Source: Cylindrospermum sp. FACHB-282 (GTDB lineage: Bacteria > Cyanobacteriota > Cyanobacteriia > Cyanobacteriales > Nostocaceae). From it: DNA of 64,000 bases. Below the pieces are notes generated by a model. It made no database searches and had not been told where the DNA came from. It worked only from the letters and a program-made list of their open reading frames with translations. The stretch is from NCBI RefSeq assembly GCF_014697195.1, contig NZ_JACJRJ010000001.1:124001-188000 (forward strand), given 5' to 3'. Position numbers and translations under genes: made by a program. Below are positions 53,044 to 62,847 of the stretch, one piece after another (within the stretch, counting starts at the first letter, position 1; each line of letters begins with the position of its first letter).

Positions 53044-54699
53044 TCAAATTCCATGACTTTTACCAATTACCCAATTACGCCGGAAAAACCGTGCTAAAGC
53101 AGGTTCTTCTAATGATAAATAAATCGGGCGTCCGTGGGGACAGGTGCGGGGGTTGCGGGTGCGTTGCCAATCATCTAATAGCTTTTGCATTTCAGGCAGT
53201 TGCATCGGTGTACCATTGCGAATAGCACTGCGACAAGCAACAGCAACTTGGGCTGTTTGTAAGTCTCCGCCCCAACTAAGTTCTAAAATTGCTTCAGCAG
53301 AATCTTCACGCTGCTGCAACATTCCAGGTAAGTTGCGAATTGCCCAAAGTTGTTCGCCAAAGGGTTCAATATCTAAACCGATGCGTTGCAGTTGAGAAAC
53401 TTGTCCTGGGGATAATTGATAAAGAATGATTGGCGGTTCAACGGGGACGAGTTGCCAATTATCACACAATTGCTCATATAAAACTCGCTCATGGGCAATG
53501 TGCTGTTCTACTAACCAGATGCCTCCAGAATGTTCTGCCACAATATAGGTGTTGCTAACTTGAGCGACAGCTTTTAAATAGTACTGAGTATCGCAATTTG
53601 CATTTTTAGAATTCAGGTTGTAACTGCCTTTTTCTTCTGCGGCTTTGAGTAATTTACTAACCCGTGTTGTGTGGACTGATTCTTTGATATTGGATTCAGA
53701 GATGCGGAGGGCTTGGTTAATGGCTTGGGTGATTTGCTCTTGCCAATAACTGATTTCGTTGAGATAAATTTCTGTTTTTGCGGGGTTGCGGTTCCAGTTG
53801 ATTTGGTCGGGAGAGATGGCAAGATGTAAAAAACAAACTGGATAGCGATCGCGTGGTAATGTTCTATGAAAGGCTGAAAGAATCGTTTGCTCTAGTTCTG
53901 GCGACTTTACCATCCTGCCGTTAATCGCTACCCGTACCCAATCTGGACGGTGGCGATGGCACCTATCTGGTAAACCAATTACTAACATGAGTGCTGAGTT
54001 TTGTCTCTGGGGTAATTCTAATTTCACCTCTTGTAAGTCAGCCTGACGCACTTGTGGTAAAAGTTGCGGTAGCAGTTGCCCAACTGTGGCAGCGGGACAA
54101 ATGGTAAACCATTCCCGGTCATTTTGCCAAATTTGGTAGGTAACATGGGGATGACAAAGGGCGATTTGCTGAATTATCCCTTGTACGGCTTTCATTTGCT
54201 GCGCTGTGGGGGGTAAACCCTGACGCCGTGCTGGGCAATTAGCAAATAAGTTAGCGACTGTGATGACTGTACCGGGAGCAATGGCGGTTGCTTCTACTTG
54301 TACTACTTCCCCTCCATTGCCATAGACAACCTGCCAGCCAGCCTTTTCACCCCCTTGACGGCTGAAAATTTCTAAATCTGCCAGAGTCGTCAAACTGTGC
54401 AACGCCTCACCGCGAAACCCCAAACTGGTAATTTTCCACAAATCTGCACTAGAGTGAATTTTACTGGTACTGTGGGCTGCTGCTGCTTGTTGCAAATCAT
54501 CGAGGTTCATTCCGCAACCGTTATCTGCTACACGGACTCGCCATAGCTGGGGCCAGATGGAAACCACAATGCGCGTTGCACCAGCATCTAGGGAATTTTC
54601 TACCAATTCCCGCACCACAGAAGCTAAAGAGTCGATTACCTCTCCAGCTGTAATGAGATATACGACTTCTGTTGGTAAAGCTTGAATAGTAGATGCCAT
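53044..54699 (-). CDS. mutL: DNA mismatch repair protein MutL
   Basis: MutL is the ATP-driven matchmaker of mismatch repair, linking MutS to strand incision. The 551-residue protein has the GHKL ATPase blocks: AGEVIDSLASVVRELVENSLDAGA, VRVADNGCGM, TSLGFRGEALHSL. The C-terminal dimerisation domain has a variant of the endonuclease metal motif, EQHIAHERVLYE, where DQHA-x2-E-x4-E is standard, plus CPHGRP near the end. It is therefore the nicking type with Glu in place of the first Asp. I start at ATG 54699 (MASTIQALPTEV); ten extra codons upstream are unlikely. No mutS is close. Confidence 0.94.
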   Translation of the reverse strand: MASTIQALPTEVVYLITAGEVIDSLASVVRELVENSLDAGATRIVVSIWPQLWRVRVADNGCGMNLDDLQQAAAAHSTSKIHSSADLWKITSLGFRGEALHSLTTLADLEIFSRQGGEKAGWQVVYGNGGEVVQVEATAIAPGTVITVANLFANCPARRQGLPPTAQQMKAVQGIIQQIALCHPHVTYQIWQNDREWFTICPAATVGQLLPQLLPQVRQADLQEVKLELPQRQNSALMLVIGLPDRCHRHRPDWVRVAINGRMVKSPELEQTILSAFHRTLPRDRYPVCFLHLAISPDQINWNRNPAKTEIYLNEISYWQEQITQAINQALRISESNIKESVHTTRVSKLLKAAEEKGSYNLNSKNANCDTQYYLKAVAQVSNTYIVAEHSGGIWLVEQHIAHERVLYEQLCDNWQLVPVEPPIILYQLSPGQVSQLQRIGLDIEPFGEQLWAIRNLPGMLQQREDSAEAILELSWGGDLQTAQVAVACRSAIRNGTPMQLPEMQKLLDDWQRTRNPRTCPHGRPIYLSLEEPALARFFRRNWVIGKSHGI

Positions 54700-54848
54700 A
54701 AATTCTAGTGTAGGCCAGTAGCCAACCACTGAATAGGATAAGCAATTTTATTTATCCGGCAATAGAAATTTTGATTAATTGTAAAGAAAGCCCAATTATC
54801 AGGGGATCTTTGATAGATTGCTTGTGAGGTTATCAGCGAGCAAAGCTT

Positions 54849-55184
54849 ATGAGTACTAGTTTATTAGCTGATGTTCATGATCTAAAGTCTCGTCTGGAAT
54901 GGGGTCAACCAGCTTTTACGATTATAGATGTGCGCGATCGCCACGTCTACAATCACAGTCACATCACTGGTGCCATCCCTATCCCCTTAGATGACTTAGT
55001 ATCACGGGCAAAGTCTGCCCTGCATAAAGAACGCCACATCTACGTTTATGGCGAACATGATGCACATACAGCCCATGCAGCCCAAGTATTGCGAACCGCT
55101 GGGTTTACTGATGTATCGGAAATTAAAGGTGGTCTTAACGCCTGGACAACAGTTGGTGGTGCCACAGAAGGTGTTGGTGCTTGA
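54849..55184 (+). CDS. Rhodanese-domain protein lacking the active-site cysteine
   Basis: A 111-residue single rhodanese domain: FTIIDVRDRHVYNHSHITGAIPIPLDDL, then the active-site loop region VYGEHDAHTAHAAQVLRTAGFTDVSEIKGGLNAW. The catalytic loop that normally reads Y-C-x-x-G-x-R-S here reads YGEHDAHT and has no Cys; there is no cysteine in the whole protein. It cannot be a sulfurtransferase of the usual type and may be a binding or sensing domain. ATG 54849. Divergent from mutL. Confidence 0.88.
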   Translation: MSTSLLADVHDLKSRLEWGQPAFTIIDVRDRHVYNHSHITGAIPIPLDDLVSRAKSALHKERHIYVYGEHDAHTAHAAQVLRTAGFTDVSEIKGGLNAWTTVGGATEGVGA

Positions 55185-55222
55185 ACTTGTTGATTAATTC
55201 GATTAATATTTTTTAATTTTTT

Positions 55223-55243
55223 GTACTGCACATTGTGCAGTAC
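55223..55243. terminator. 21-nt perfect palindrome between convergent genes
   Basis: GTACTGCACA-T-TGTGCAGTAC. It lies between the convergent rhodanese and adenosine deaminase-like genes, 38 nt after one and 50 nt before the end of the other, so a shared terminator is the simplest reading. It is preceded by TTTTTAATTTTTT on the plus strand; no long T-run follows. Confidence 0.5.
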
Positions 55244-55293
55244 ATTCTTTATCTCCAAAAATTAGCAAAATTCCCAGACTTCAAGATTTAAAA

Positions 55294-56337
55294 TTATTCT
55301 CTCATCGCTAAAGTTTTAGGAGGTTCTGGTTGTAGCAAACCGTTCAGCAAAGACGCGGGACGTTGCTTGTAGGGCCAAGCAAATGCATGGCGGAAAGCTG
55401 CATCCTGACAAGCCTGTAGCTGTTCAAAATTAATAATGTCGTAAGTTAAGAGATTTTCGTACTCAAAGGGCAAACGCATATTATGCAACCCAGCGTTATC
55501 AGTACAAATGGCGATATCTACTCCTGCCTCAAAACAACTGTCAAAAACTAACTTGAGTTGACGAATATCCTGCAAAGTCCCGGTTTTTAGGTAGGTTGTG
55601 GGGCAAACTTCCAAACATTGTCCCCGTTTAGCTACATCTTTAAGTAACTCTGGATATAGCAGGGGGATTTGGATACCGTGACCAATCCGCATTAGATAGG
55701 GTAAGAGTTCTGGATAACAACCAGCCTTGGTTTCGTAAAGGTGTCCGGTGGTGTTAACGCCCAAAGAGCGGGCATATTCATAGAGGCTAACCCATTCTTG
55801 GAGGCGATCGCTATAATAGCTATCTCCCCCAGCCACGTCTACAGCACAGACATATTTTCTATTTTGCGCTGCCAAATCAACAATCGCCCTATTTACCTGA
55901 TATGGTAGGCGCGTGTGCATACAGAGAATTTGGCTAGTAACAATTGGATATTCTGGCAAGTGGCTAGCTTTTCCCACAACCTCAACAATTTCTGCCATCT
56001 TGTCAATTCTCTCAGCTTGACTCAGATGTTCAGGTGTCCGTAAATATGGTGTGTAGCGCAGTTCCAGATAAGCCAAATTTTCAAAAATATAAGCACCACG
56101 CAACAAGCGGTAGATAAAGTACGGCAAAGTCTCTACAGTTTGCACACTTTCCACTAGAGTGTGTAATTCCAGATACTCATCTAGGGTGTTGCGGGGGCGG
56201 GTGTAAAATTCTTCAAATTCTGGATATTCAGCAAAGCGAGAAATTAATTCAGCAGAATGTCGCTCAAAATATCGCCACAAAACTCTGGGCACAACCGAAC
56301 CGCCTAGATGCCTATGTAATTCAGCGTATAAAGCCAT
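55294..56337 (-). CDS. Adenosine deaminase-like metal-dependent hydrolase
   Basis: A 347-residue amidohydrolase of the adenosine/AMP deaminase family. First metal motif H-x-H in AELHRHLGGS; later GHLYETKAGC at the site of HAGE, GHGIQ, and CTDNAGL where T-D-D-P is usual. The purine-recognition and catalytic Glu (H-x-x-E) positions are shifted, so the substrate may differ from adenosine. ATG 56337 (MALYAELHRHLGG) is chosen; the extra 22 codons upstream are hydrophobic and not family-like. It might act in purine salvage; purA follows, but on the other strand and about 500 bp away. Confidence 0.85.
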   Translation of the reverse strand: MALYAELHRHLGGSVVPRVLWRYFERHSAELISRFAEYPEFEEFYTRPRNTLDEYLELHTLVESVQTVETLPYFIYRLLRGAYIFENLAYLELRYTPYLRTPEHLSQAERIDKMAEIVEVVGKASHLPEYPIVTSQILCMHTRLPYQVNRAIVDLAAQNRKYVCAVDVAGGDSYYSDRLQEWVSLYEYARSLGVNTTGHLYETKAGCYPELLPYLMRIGHGIQIPLLYPELLKDVAKRGQCLEVCPTTYLKTGTLQDIRQLKLVFDSCFEAGVDIAICTDNAGLHNMRLPFEYENLLTYDIINFEQLQACQDAAFRHAFAWPYKQRPASLLNGLLQPEPPKTLAMRE

Positions 56338-58202
<1,865 letters not shown>

Positions 58203-58210
58203 CTGATGTA

Positions 58211-58233
58211 GGGGCACAGCAGTGCTGTGCCCC
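58211..58233. repeat. 23-nt palindrome between purA and rplY
   Basis: GGGGCACAGCA-G-TGCTGTGCCCC. A perfect 11-bp stem on a single-base turn. No T-run follows. It is followed by TGACAAC heptamer-like repeats (58239-58263). It resembles palindromic repeats dispersed in Nostoc genomes; a weak terminator is possible. Confidence 0.65.
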
Positions 58234-58273
58234 TACCAATTGACAACTGACAACTAACAACTAAACAACTTGT

Positions 58274-58573
58274 ATGGCTCTTACAGTCGAATCTCAAAAG
58301 CGCCCCGAAGGTAGCAAGCCGAGAGCTTTGCGCCGTTCTGGGCTAATACCTGCCAATTTGTACGGTCACAGCGGTACTGAATCAATTCATCTAGTACTTG
58401 ATGCCAAAACCGTTGAGCGTCTGATGAAAACAGCTACTGTTAACAAGACAGAGATTGATCTCAACATTCCTGAGCTTGAGTGGCGCGGTAAAACTGTAAT
58501 CCGGGAACTTCAAATACATCCGGCAAAGGGTACGCCCTACCACGTCAGTTTCTTTGTCTTTCCCAAAGATTAA
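58274..58573 (+). CDS. rplY: Ribosomal protein bL25
   Basis: 50S ribosomal protein L25, binder of 5S rRNA. The 99-residue protein is the single-domain form, like E. coli L25, rather than the longer TL5/CTC form. Conserved N-terminus [29 protein letters not shown], and [20 protein letters not shown] near the C-terminus. ATG 58274. Follows purA by 71 nt and ends at a strong terminator. Confidence 0.95.
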   Translation: MALTVESQKRPEGSKPRALRRSGLIPANLYGHSGTESIHLVLDAKTVERLMKTATVNKTEIDLNIPELEWRGKTVIRELQIHPAKGTPYHVSFFVFPKD

Positions 58574-58629
58574 TATCAGGGGGAATTTGTCTTTACTGCT
58601 ACTTGAAATTTGTGATAATTGCTGATAAC

Positions 58630-58656
58630 ACCAGGGTATAAACCCTGGTTTTTTTG
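58630..58656 (+). terminator. Rho-independent terminator of rplY
   Basis: ACCAGGGT-ATAA-ACCCTGGT followed by TTTTTTG: an 8-bp perfect stem with a 4-nt loop and a T-run. Confidence 0.92.
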
Positions 58657-58737
58657 TTAAGCTATCAGCGTCAATATGTCATCTACATTTGATACGCCGA
58701 TTATTCGCAGTTAAAAATCCAAAATCTTGTAACCAGT

Positions 58738-60282
58738 ATGACAGACGGCACTCTTCCAGCTTTAATTCAGCAAATGTTGCAGTCGGGGTTTTATCCCCAT
58801 GCAGTACAAGAACCAATTCAACTGATTCAAACCCATATCTCTTTTGTGCTACTGACTGGTGATTATGCCTATAAACTGAAAAAGCCTGTAAATTTCGGTT
58901 TTTTGGACTTCTCTACCCTAGAGAAGCGGCAGCACTTTTGCCAGGAAGAGTTGCGGTTAAATCAGCGGGGAGCCGGCGAACTTTATTTGGAAGTTTTGAG
59001 AGTGACTTTGGTGGGGGAGGAATATCATCTGGGGGGAACGGAGGAGCCAGTAGAGTATGTGCTGAAAATGCGCCAATTTCCCCAGGAAGCGCTGTTTAGT
59101 TCAATGTTTGACGGGGGTAAGTTAAATGAGACCCAGCTGGAGGAGTTGGGACGGGTGGTGGCTCAGTACCATGGTCAGGCTGAGACTAATGACTATATTC
59201 GCGGTTTTGGTGAAGTACGGCGAGTGCGGGCGGCGTTTGATGAGAATTACGAACAGACTGAAAAGTATATAGGTGGCCCCCAGACTCAGGCACAGTTTAC
59301 CCAAACAAAGCAATATACAGATAACTTTTTTGCCCAACGTCCAGAATTATTTGCCAGCAGAATTCAAAATAACTACATTCGCGAATGTCATGGGGACTTA
59401 CACCTAAGAAATATTGCTCTATGGCATGACAAAATTCTACTGTTTGATTGCATCGAGTTTAATGAGCCGTTTCGCTTTGTCGATGTGATGTACGATGTAG
59501 CGTTTACGGTGATGGATTTGGAAGCGCGAGGGCGCAAAGACTTGGGCAATGGGTTTTTGAATGCATATCTGGAGCAAACTGGAGATTGGGAAGGTTTACA
59601 GGTGCTGCCTTTGTATTTGAGCCGTCAAGCTTATGTCCGGGCTAAGGTGACTTCTTTTTTGTTGGATGATCCTGGTGTGCCTGCGGCGGTTAAACAGGAG
59701 GCGGCAAATACAGCGGCTGGATATTATCAGCAGGCTTGGGAGTACACTAAATCCCAGCAAGGGCAACTGATTTTAATGTCTGGGTTATCGGGTTCTGGGA
59801 AGAGTACGACAGCAAAATACTTAGCCCGGCAACTAGGAGCAATTCACCTCCGATCTGATGCGGTGCGGAAACATTTGGGGGGAATTCCCCTTTGGCAACG
59901 GGGTGGCGATGATTTATATACACCCGAAATGACATATAAGACTTATACAAGGTTGTTGAATTTGGGAATTATACTGGCAAACCTTGGGTGGAAAGTGATT
60001 TTAGATGCCAAATATGACCGCCAGCATTTGCGGCAAGATGCGATCGCTCAAGGGTTGCAACACCAACTACCCCTACAGATTATCCATTGCACGGCACCGC
60101 TAGAAGTTTTACAAGAGCGTCTTGTCAACCGTACTGGTGATATTGCTGATGCTACTGCTGATTTATTGGTGTCACAACTAAAGCAGACTGAACCTTTCAC
60201 AGATCAAGAACAACCCTACATTACAATTTTGGATACAACTCAACCACAACAGCCACAATTAAACAAACTAATTCGCCAATAG
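58738..60282 (+). CDS. Two-domain kinase: aminoglycoside-phosphotransferase-like plus P-loop kinase
   Basis: A 514-residue fusion. The N-terminal half (about 1-330) has the phosphotransferase (APH/choline kinase-like) fold: the catalytic loop ECHGDLHLRNIALW with D, the metal site LLFDCIEFNEPFRFVDVMYDVAF. The C-terminal half has a P-loop (LILMSGLSGSGKSTTAKYLARQLG) and VHLRSD-like strand 2 region, as in gluconate or shikimate kinase-like AAA_33 proteins. Proteins of this architecture are annotated as AAA family ATPases; the substrate is not known. ATG 58738. Isolated gene after the rplY terminator. Confidence 0.87.
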   Translation: MTDGTLPALIQQMLQSGFYPHAVQEPIQLIQTHISFVLLTGDYAYKLKKPVNFGFLDFSTLEKRQHFCQEELRLNQRGAGELYLEVLRVTLVGEEYHLGGTEEPVEYVLKMRQFPQEALFSSMFDGGKLNETQLEELGRVVAQYHGQAETNDYIRGFGEVRRVRAAFDENYEQTEKYIGGPQTQAQFTQTKQYTDNFFAQRPELFASRIQNNYIRECHGDLHLRNIALWHDKILLFDCIEFNEPFRFVDVMYDVAFTVMDLEARGRKDLGNGFLNAYLEQTGDWEGLQVLPLYLSRQAYVRAKVTSFLLDDPGVPAAVKQEAANTAAGYYQQAWEYTKSQQGQLILMSGLSGSGKSTTAKYLARQLGAIHLRSDAVRKHLGGIPLWQRGGDDLYTPEMTYKTYTRLLNLGIILANLGWKVILDAKYDRQHLRQDAIAQGLQHQLPLQIIHCTAPLEVLQERLVNRTGDIADATADLLVSQLKQTEPFTDQEQPYITILDTTQPQQPQLNKLIRQ

Positions 60283-60385
60283 CTTTTTTTATTTGATACC
60301 AAATGGGGATAGAAACTAGGTGAAATAGCCTAAACATCAATATTCCCAATCCAAAATCCTTGCATCCAAAATCTAAAATTGGTAT

Positions 60386-60895
60386 ATGGCACCAAAAAAT
60401 AATCTCTTAGGGGATCTTCTCTCCTCTTCGCCAAACTTCTTTTCTCAACTGCTATTTGGGTTGCTGCTAATCATCATCTCGTCGATGGCAGGGGCTTCAC
60501 CATCCCTGAGTCTTTTTTTGGGCATCATGGGTGGTTTCGCCTTAGGGTGGTTCACCACGGCAACGGAAAATAGCCCTCAACCGCCAACTATAGGCTCCTC
60601 TGATGGCATTGATGCGGGGCTGAAATACTGGTTAATTTTCATCGTCGGCTTTGTATTTTTGGGTTATCCCACAGAAATGAGTATCTTGTTGGGGGGGATA
60701 GCTGGTTTGGGTGGAGGCTGGATGATTGCTTGGTGGAAAAGCAAGGAAGAAACTAGAACTCAGCTACCAGTTGAGACTTTAGAAGAAACGGAAAGCCAAC
60801 AGCAAAATGAGAGGACTACTAGACAATCAAAAAGAAGATCCACCCGTCGTTACCGTCGGACTTCTGGTTTTAATTTCCGGTTTTGGGAAAGGTAA
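60386..60895 (+). CDS. Small membrane protein, unknown
   Basis: A 169-residue protein with about four hydrophobic segments (residues 18-37, 39-57, 74-95 and 97-117), alternating with Gly/Ser-rich turns, followed by a basic, Arg/Ser/Thr-rich C-terminal tail (KRRSTRRYRRTSGFNFRFWER). I do not recognise a family. ATG at 60386; the preceding TCCAAAATC-type repeats lie at 60346-60382. It precedes a YdcF-like gene on the same strand by 68 nt. Confidence 0.7.
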   Translation: MAPKNNLLGDLLSSSPNFFSQLLFGLLLIIISSMAGASPSLSLFLGIMGGFALGWFTTATENSPQPPTIGSSDGIDAGLKYWLIFIVGFVFLGYPTEMSILLGGIAGLGGGWMIAWWKSKEETRTQLPVETLEETESQQQNERTTRQSKRRSTRRYRRTSGFNFRFWER

Positions 60896-60922
60896 TATTG
60901 GGGGGTTGGGAAAAAGGGAAAA

Positions 60923-60953
60923 ACTATTACCCATTACCCATTACCCATTACCC
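60923..60953 (+). repeat. Tandem CCCATTA heptamer repeat
   Basis: About four copies of the heptamer ATTACCC between two plus-strand genes. The same unit occurs inverted at 19730-19760. Confidence 0.85.
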
Positions 60954-60963
60954 TTGACTCAGG

Positions 60964-61755
60964 ATGTTTTTATATCTCTCTAAATTACTGCCACTGTTTT
61001 TTTATCCCTTGGGGCTAGCGAGTATAAGTTTGGTGGTGGCCTTGGTAACTTTGTGGAAACGGCCGCGTATTGCGGGGGTAGCGATCGCCTTTGCACTGAC
61101 TTTATTACTTTCTTGTAGTAATGCTTGGGTGGCTAAATCCCTAGTGCGATCGCTAGAATGGCAAAATCTCCCGCCTGCACCCATGCCGAATGCAGAAGCA
61201 ATTGTGGTTTTAGGTGGTGCAACTAAGTCAGCTTTTCCCCCCAGACCAGCTGTTGATTTAAGTGAACAAGGAGATCGCGTAATTTATGCCGCTCAACTCT
61301 ATCGCCAAAAAAAAGCTCCTATAATCATACTGAGTGGGGGTCGCATCAATTGGCGTGGTAGTGGTTCCCCAGAGTCAGCAGATATGGCAGATGTGCTGAC
61401 TTCTCTGGGTATACCATCTGAGGCAATTGTCCAAGAGCCTAATTCCCTCAACACTTACCAAAATGCCGAAAATGTCCGCAAAATTCTGGAATCTCGTAGC
61501 ATTCGCCGGGTGTTGTTGGTCACTTCGGCCATGCACATGCCGCGATCGCTGAAGATTTTCCAGCGCCAAGGTATAGATGTGATTCCTGCACCAACTGACT
61601 TTCTGGTTAGCCAGGGAGAAATGCAAGAAATCACCAGCACTCCCAAAGCCGCTATCCTCAATTTATTACCTGATACCGAAAATCTACAGCAATTTACTAG
61701 CGCTTTAAAAGAATACGTTGGTAGTTTTGTATATCGCTTGCGCGGTTGGCTTTAA
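60964..61755 (+). CDS. YdcF/ElyC-family (DUF218) membrane protein
   Basis: A 263-residue protein with two N-terminal membrane helices (about 5-25 and 33-50) and a C-terminal DUF218 domain: AEAIVVLGGATKSAFPPRPAVDLSEQGDRVIYAAQLYRQKKAPIIILSGG, then ESADMADVLTSLGIPSEAIVQEPNSLNTYQNAENVRKIL, and VTSAMHMPRSLKIFQRQGI. The domain pattern (GG at strand 1 end, SGG, E-x-x-S-x-x-T-x-x-N, TS-x-x-H-x-x-R) is diagnostic. E. coli ElyC of this family protects envelope integrity and peptidoglycan synthesis. Starts at ATG 60964. Confidence 0.88.
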   Translation: MFLYLSKLLPLFFYPLGLASISLVVALVTLWKRPRIAGVAIAFALTLLLSCSNAWVAKSLVRSLEWQNLPPAPMPNAEAIVVLGGATKSAFPPRPAVDLSEQGDRVIYAAQLYRQKKAPIIILSGGRINWRGSGSPESADMADVLTSLGIPSEAIVQEPNSLNTYQNAENVRKILESRSIRRVLLVTSAMHMPRSLKIFQRQGIDVIPAPTDFLVSQGEMQEITSTPKAAILNLLPDTENLQQFTSALKEYVGSFVYRLRGWL

Positions 61756-61863
61756 ATCAGTACTGAGTAGGACAGGCATCTTGCCTGTTAGCCTATAGCT
61801 TTCTTGCTAATGATTATAATTACAAATAGGGACAAAAATTAGAACTTGGCGCTTTTAAAAAGT

Positions 61864-62085
61864 ATGTCTAAAAATTTACCGTATATTATACTATCTCCTC
61901 AACCAGAAGTTGAGGAAGCTTTTGCTACTCATCAAACAACTCGCCAGTTCTACCATGAAGTTGAGACACGTTCAGAGTTTCACCGTCACTGCGAATGGTA
62001 TCGGGTTACAGCAGCACAAAATCGTCAAGACCTAGAAAAAATGCGCGGCGAATTGAATATTTTCCAGTGGTTTCGCCGCCGATGA
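61864..62085 (+). CDS. Small hypothetical protein, about 73 residues
   Basis: A 73-residue protein (MSKNLPYIILSPQPEVEEAFATHQ ... RSEFHRHCEWYRVTAAQNRQDLEKMRGELNIFQWFRRR). The C-terminal half is helical and basic and has an aromatic-rich end. I do not know a family, but conservation among cyanobacteria is plausible. I start at ATG 61864; a TTG at 61846 would add six residues. Convergent with ftrV, stop codons 5 nt apart. Confidence 0.65.
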   Translation: MSKNLPYIILSPQPEVEEAFATHQTTRQFYHEVETRSEFHRHCEWYRVTAAQNRQDLEKMRGELNIFQWFRRR

Positions 62086-62090
62086 GTTAG

Positions 62091-62312
62091 TTAGATAATT
62101 TCTAATTCATTTTCACGCAAATGGGCTTTAAATTTTTTACTAAACTGAACTAATAATGGTAGGTTAGCGCTGACAGGTCGATCATGCCATTGGGTGACAA
62201 TAGCAACGATTTCCCCTTCTAAACCTTTGATATCAAAAGCCTGACTGCGATGCTCAGGATGATGGTAAACTACCACCGAATCTTTAACGCGGACGCGATC
62301 GCCAACTTTCAT
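62091..62312 (-). CDS. ftrV: Ferredoxin-thioredoxin reductase, variable chain
   Basis: The variable (alpha) subunit of the ferredoxin:thioredoxin reductase, which stabilises the catalytic FtrC; the enzyme passes photosynthetic electrons to thioredoxin. The 73-residue protein (MKVGDRVRVKDSVVVYHHPEHRSQAFDIKGLEGEIVAIV, then HDRPVSANLPLLVQFSKKFKAHLRENELEII) has the SH3-like barrel fold and normal length. I prefer ATG 62312; in-frame starts up to 62405 would add 31 residues not usual for the family. No ftrC nearby. Together with crt, hemF and ho1 it fits a photosynthetic context. Confidence 0.95.
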   Translation of the reverse strand: MKVGDRVRVKDSVVVYHHPEHRSQAFDIKGLEGEIVAIVTQWHDRPVSANLPLLVQFSKKFKAHLRENELEII

Positions 62313-62444
62313 ATCAACATTTACACCTAGCTTTTGTTGTTCCACAACCATCTCCCCAGCCATCCCTAACTGAATTTGCTTACTCCAAAAATAGACTGCT
62401 GGCAACAGTCCCTCTTCATCTCTGAGAGCTGTACAGATTACTAT

Positions 62445-62471
62445 ACAAACAAAGCCTGACTAGAGCAGGCT
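62445..62471 (-). terminator. Terminator-like hairpin
   Basis: AGCCTG/CAGGCT with a 7-nt loop followed on the minus strand by TTTGTTTG. The T-run is broken by G, so it may be weak. Confidence 0.5.
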
Positions 62472-62660
62472 ACGTTGATAATTAGTCAGCGATCTAGAAA
62501 TCCGAGTGGCGATTTTTGCCTCCTCAAGGCACTTATCCACTCTCACGAGTGACTCAGAGGTGCTTTTGTCGAGGATGAGCAGGCTTACGGGCAAGAAAAA
62601 ACCCGCTTGGCTCTTGCTGTGCGCTTTCACTCCAACCTGCATTTTACCACGAATCGCCCA
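62445..62660 (-). ncRNA. Candidate structured RNA on the minus strand
   Basis: On the minus strand this stretch holds several nested stems, including CACTC-GTGA-GAGTG inside GCAC...GTGC, GGC-AAAAAT-CGCC, and CGGG...CCCG, and ends in AGCCTG-CTCTAGT-CAGGCT followed by TTTGTTTG. A 60-codon reading frame over the same bases ends inside that hairpin's loop, so a small RNA is more likely than a protein. It could alternatively be the 3' end of the PP2C transcript. Not matched to a known RNA family. Confidence 0.3.
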
Positions 62661-62710
62661 GAGCGCTCTCCACTATAGCGGTAAGGCAGACGCTTCTAAG
62701 ATGCATAATT

Positions 62711-62805
62711 TAGGACTTACGCAACTGGCATGGCTTTGTAGGGTGGGTCAGACTCGATAATTCCCTAACAATCAACAGATTTTCGATATCTGAAGCACCC
62801 TACAA
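62711..62805. repeat. Repeat-end and inverted pair, MITE-like debris
   Basis: TAGGACTTACGCA (62711-62723) is identical to the left end of the MITE at 13311. TTGTAGGGTG (62736-62745) and CACCCTACAA (62796-62805) form an inverted pair related to the 58-bp repeats near the Rpn gene. The matching right end TAAGTCCTA is not present, so the element is incomplete or different. Confidence 0.5.
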
Positions 62806-62847
62806 TCTTACATTGAGTGCTAATAATTGTATTCACTGTGAGTCGTT

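Larger units (their letters stand above)
62406..62847. other. Intergenic region between ftrV and the PP2C gene
   Basis: About 440 bases. It holds a terminator-like hairpin (62453-62471), a GC-richer structured stretch, a TAGGACTTACGCA repeat end (62711-62723) and a TTGTAGGGTG/CACCCTACAA inverted pair (62736-62745, 62796-62805). No convincing protein gene. Confidence 0.6.

Noticed and set aside
58211-58233. Palindrome after purA as a terminator
   Set aside because: No T-run follows and the same kind of palindrome is dispersed in such genomes; I list it as a repeat.
62460-62642. 60-codon frame on the minus strand downstream of the PP2C gene
   Set aside because: Its stop falls in the loop of a terminator-like hairpin and its sequence has low complexity; a structured RNA is the better reading.
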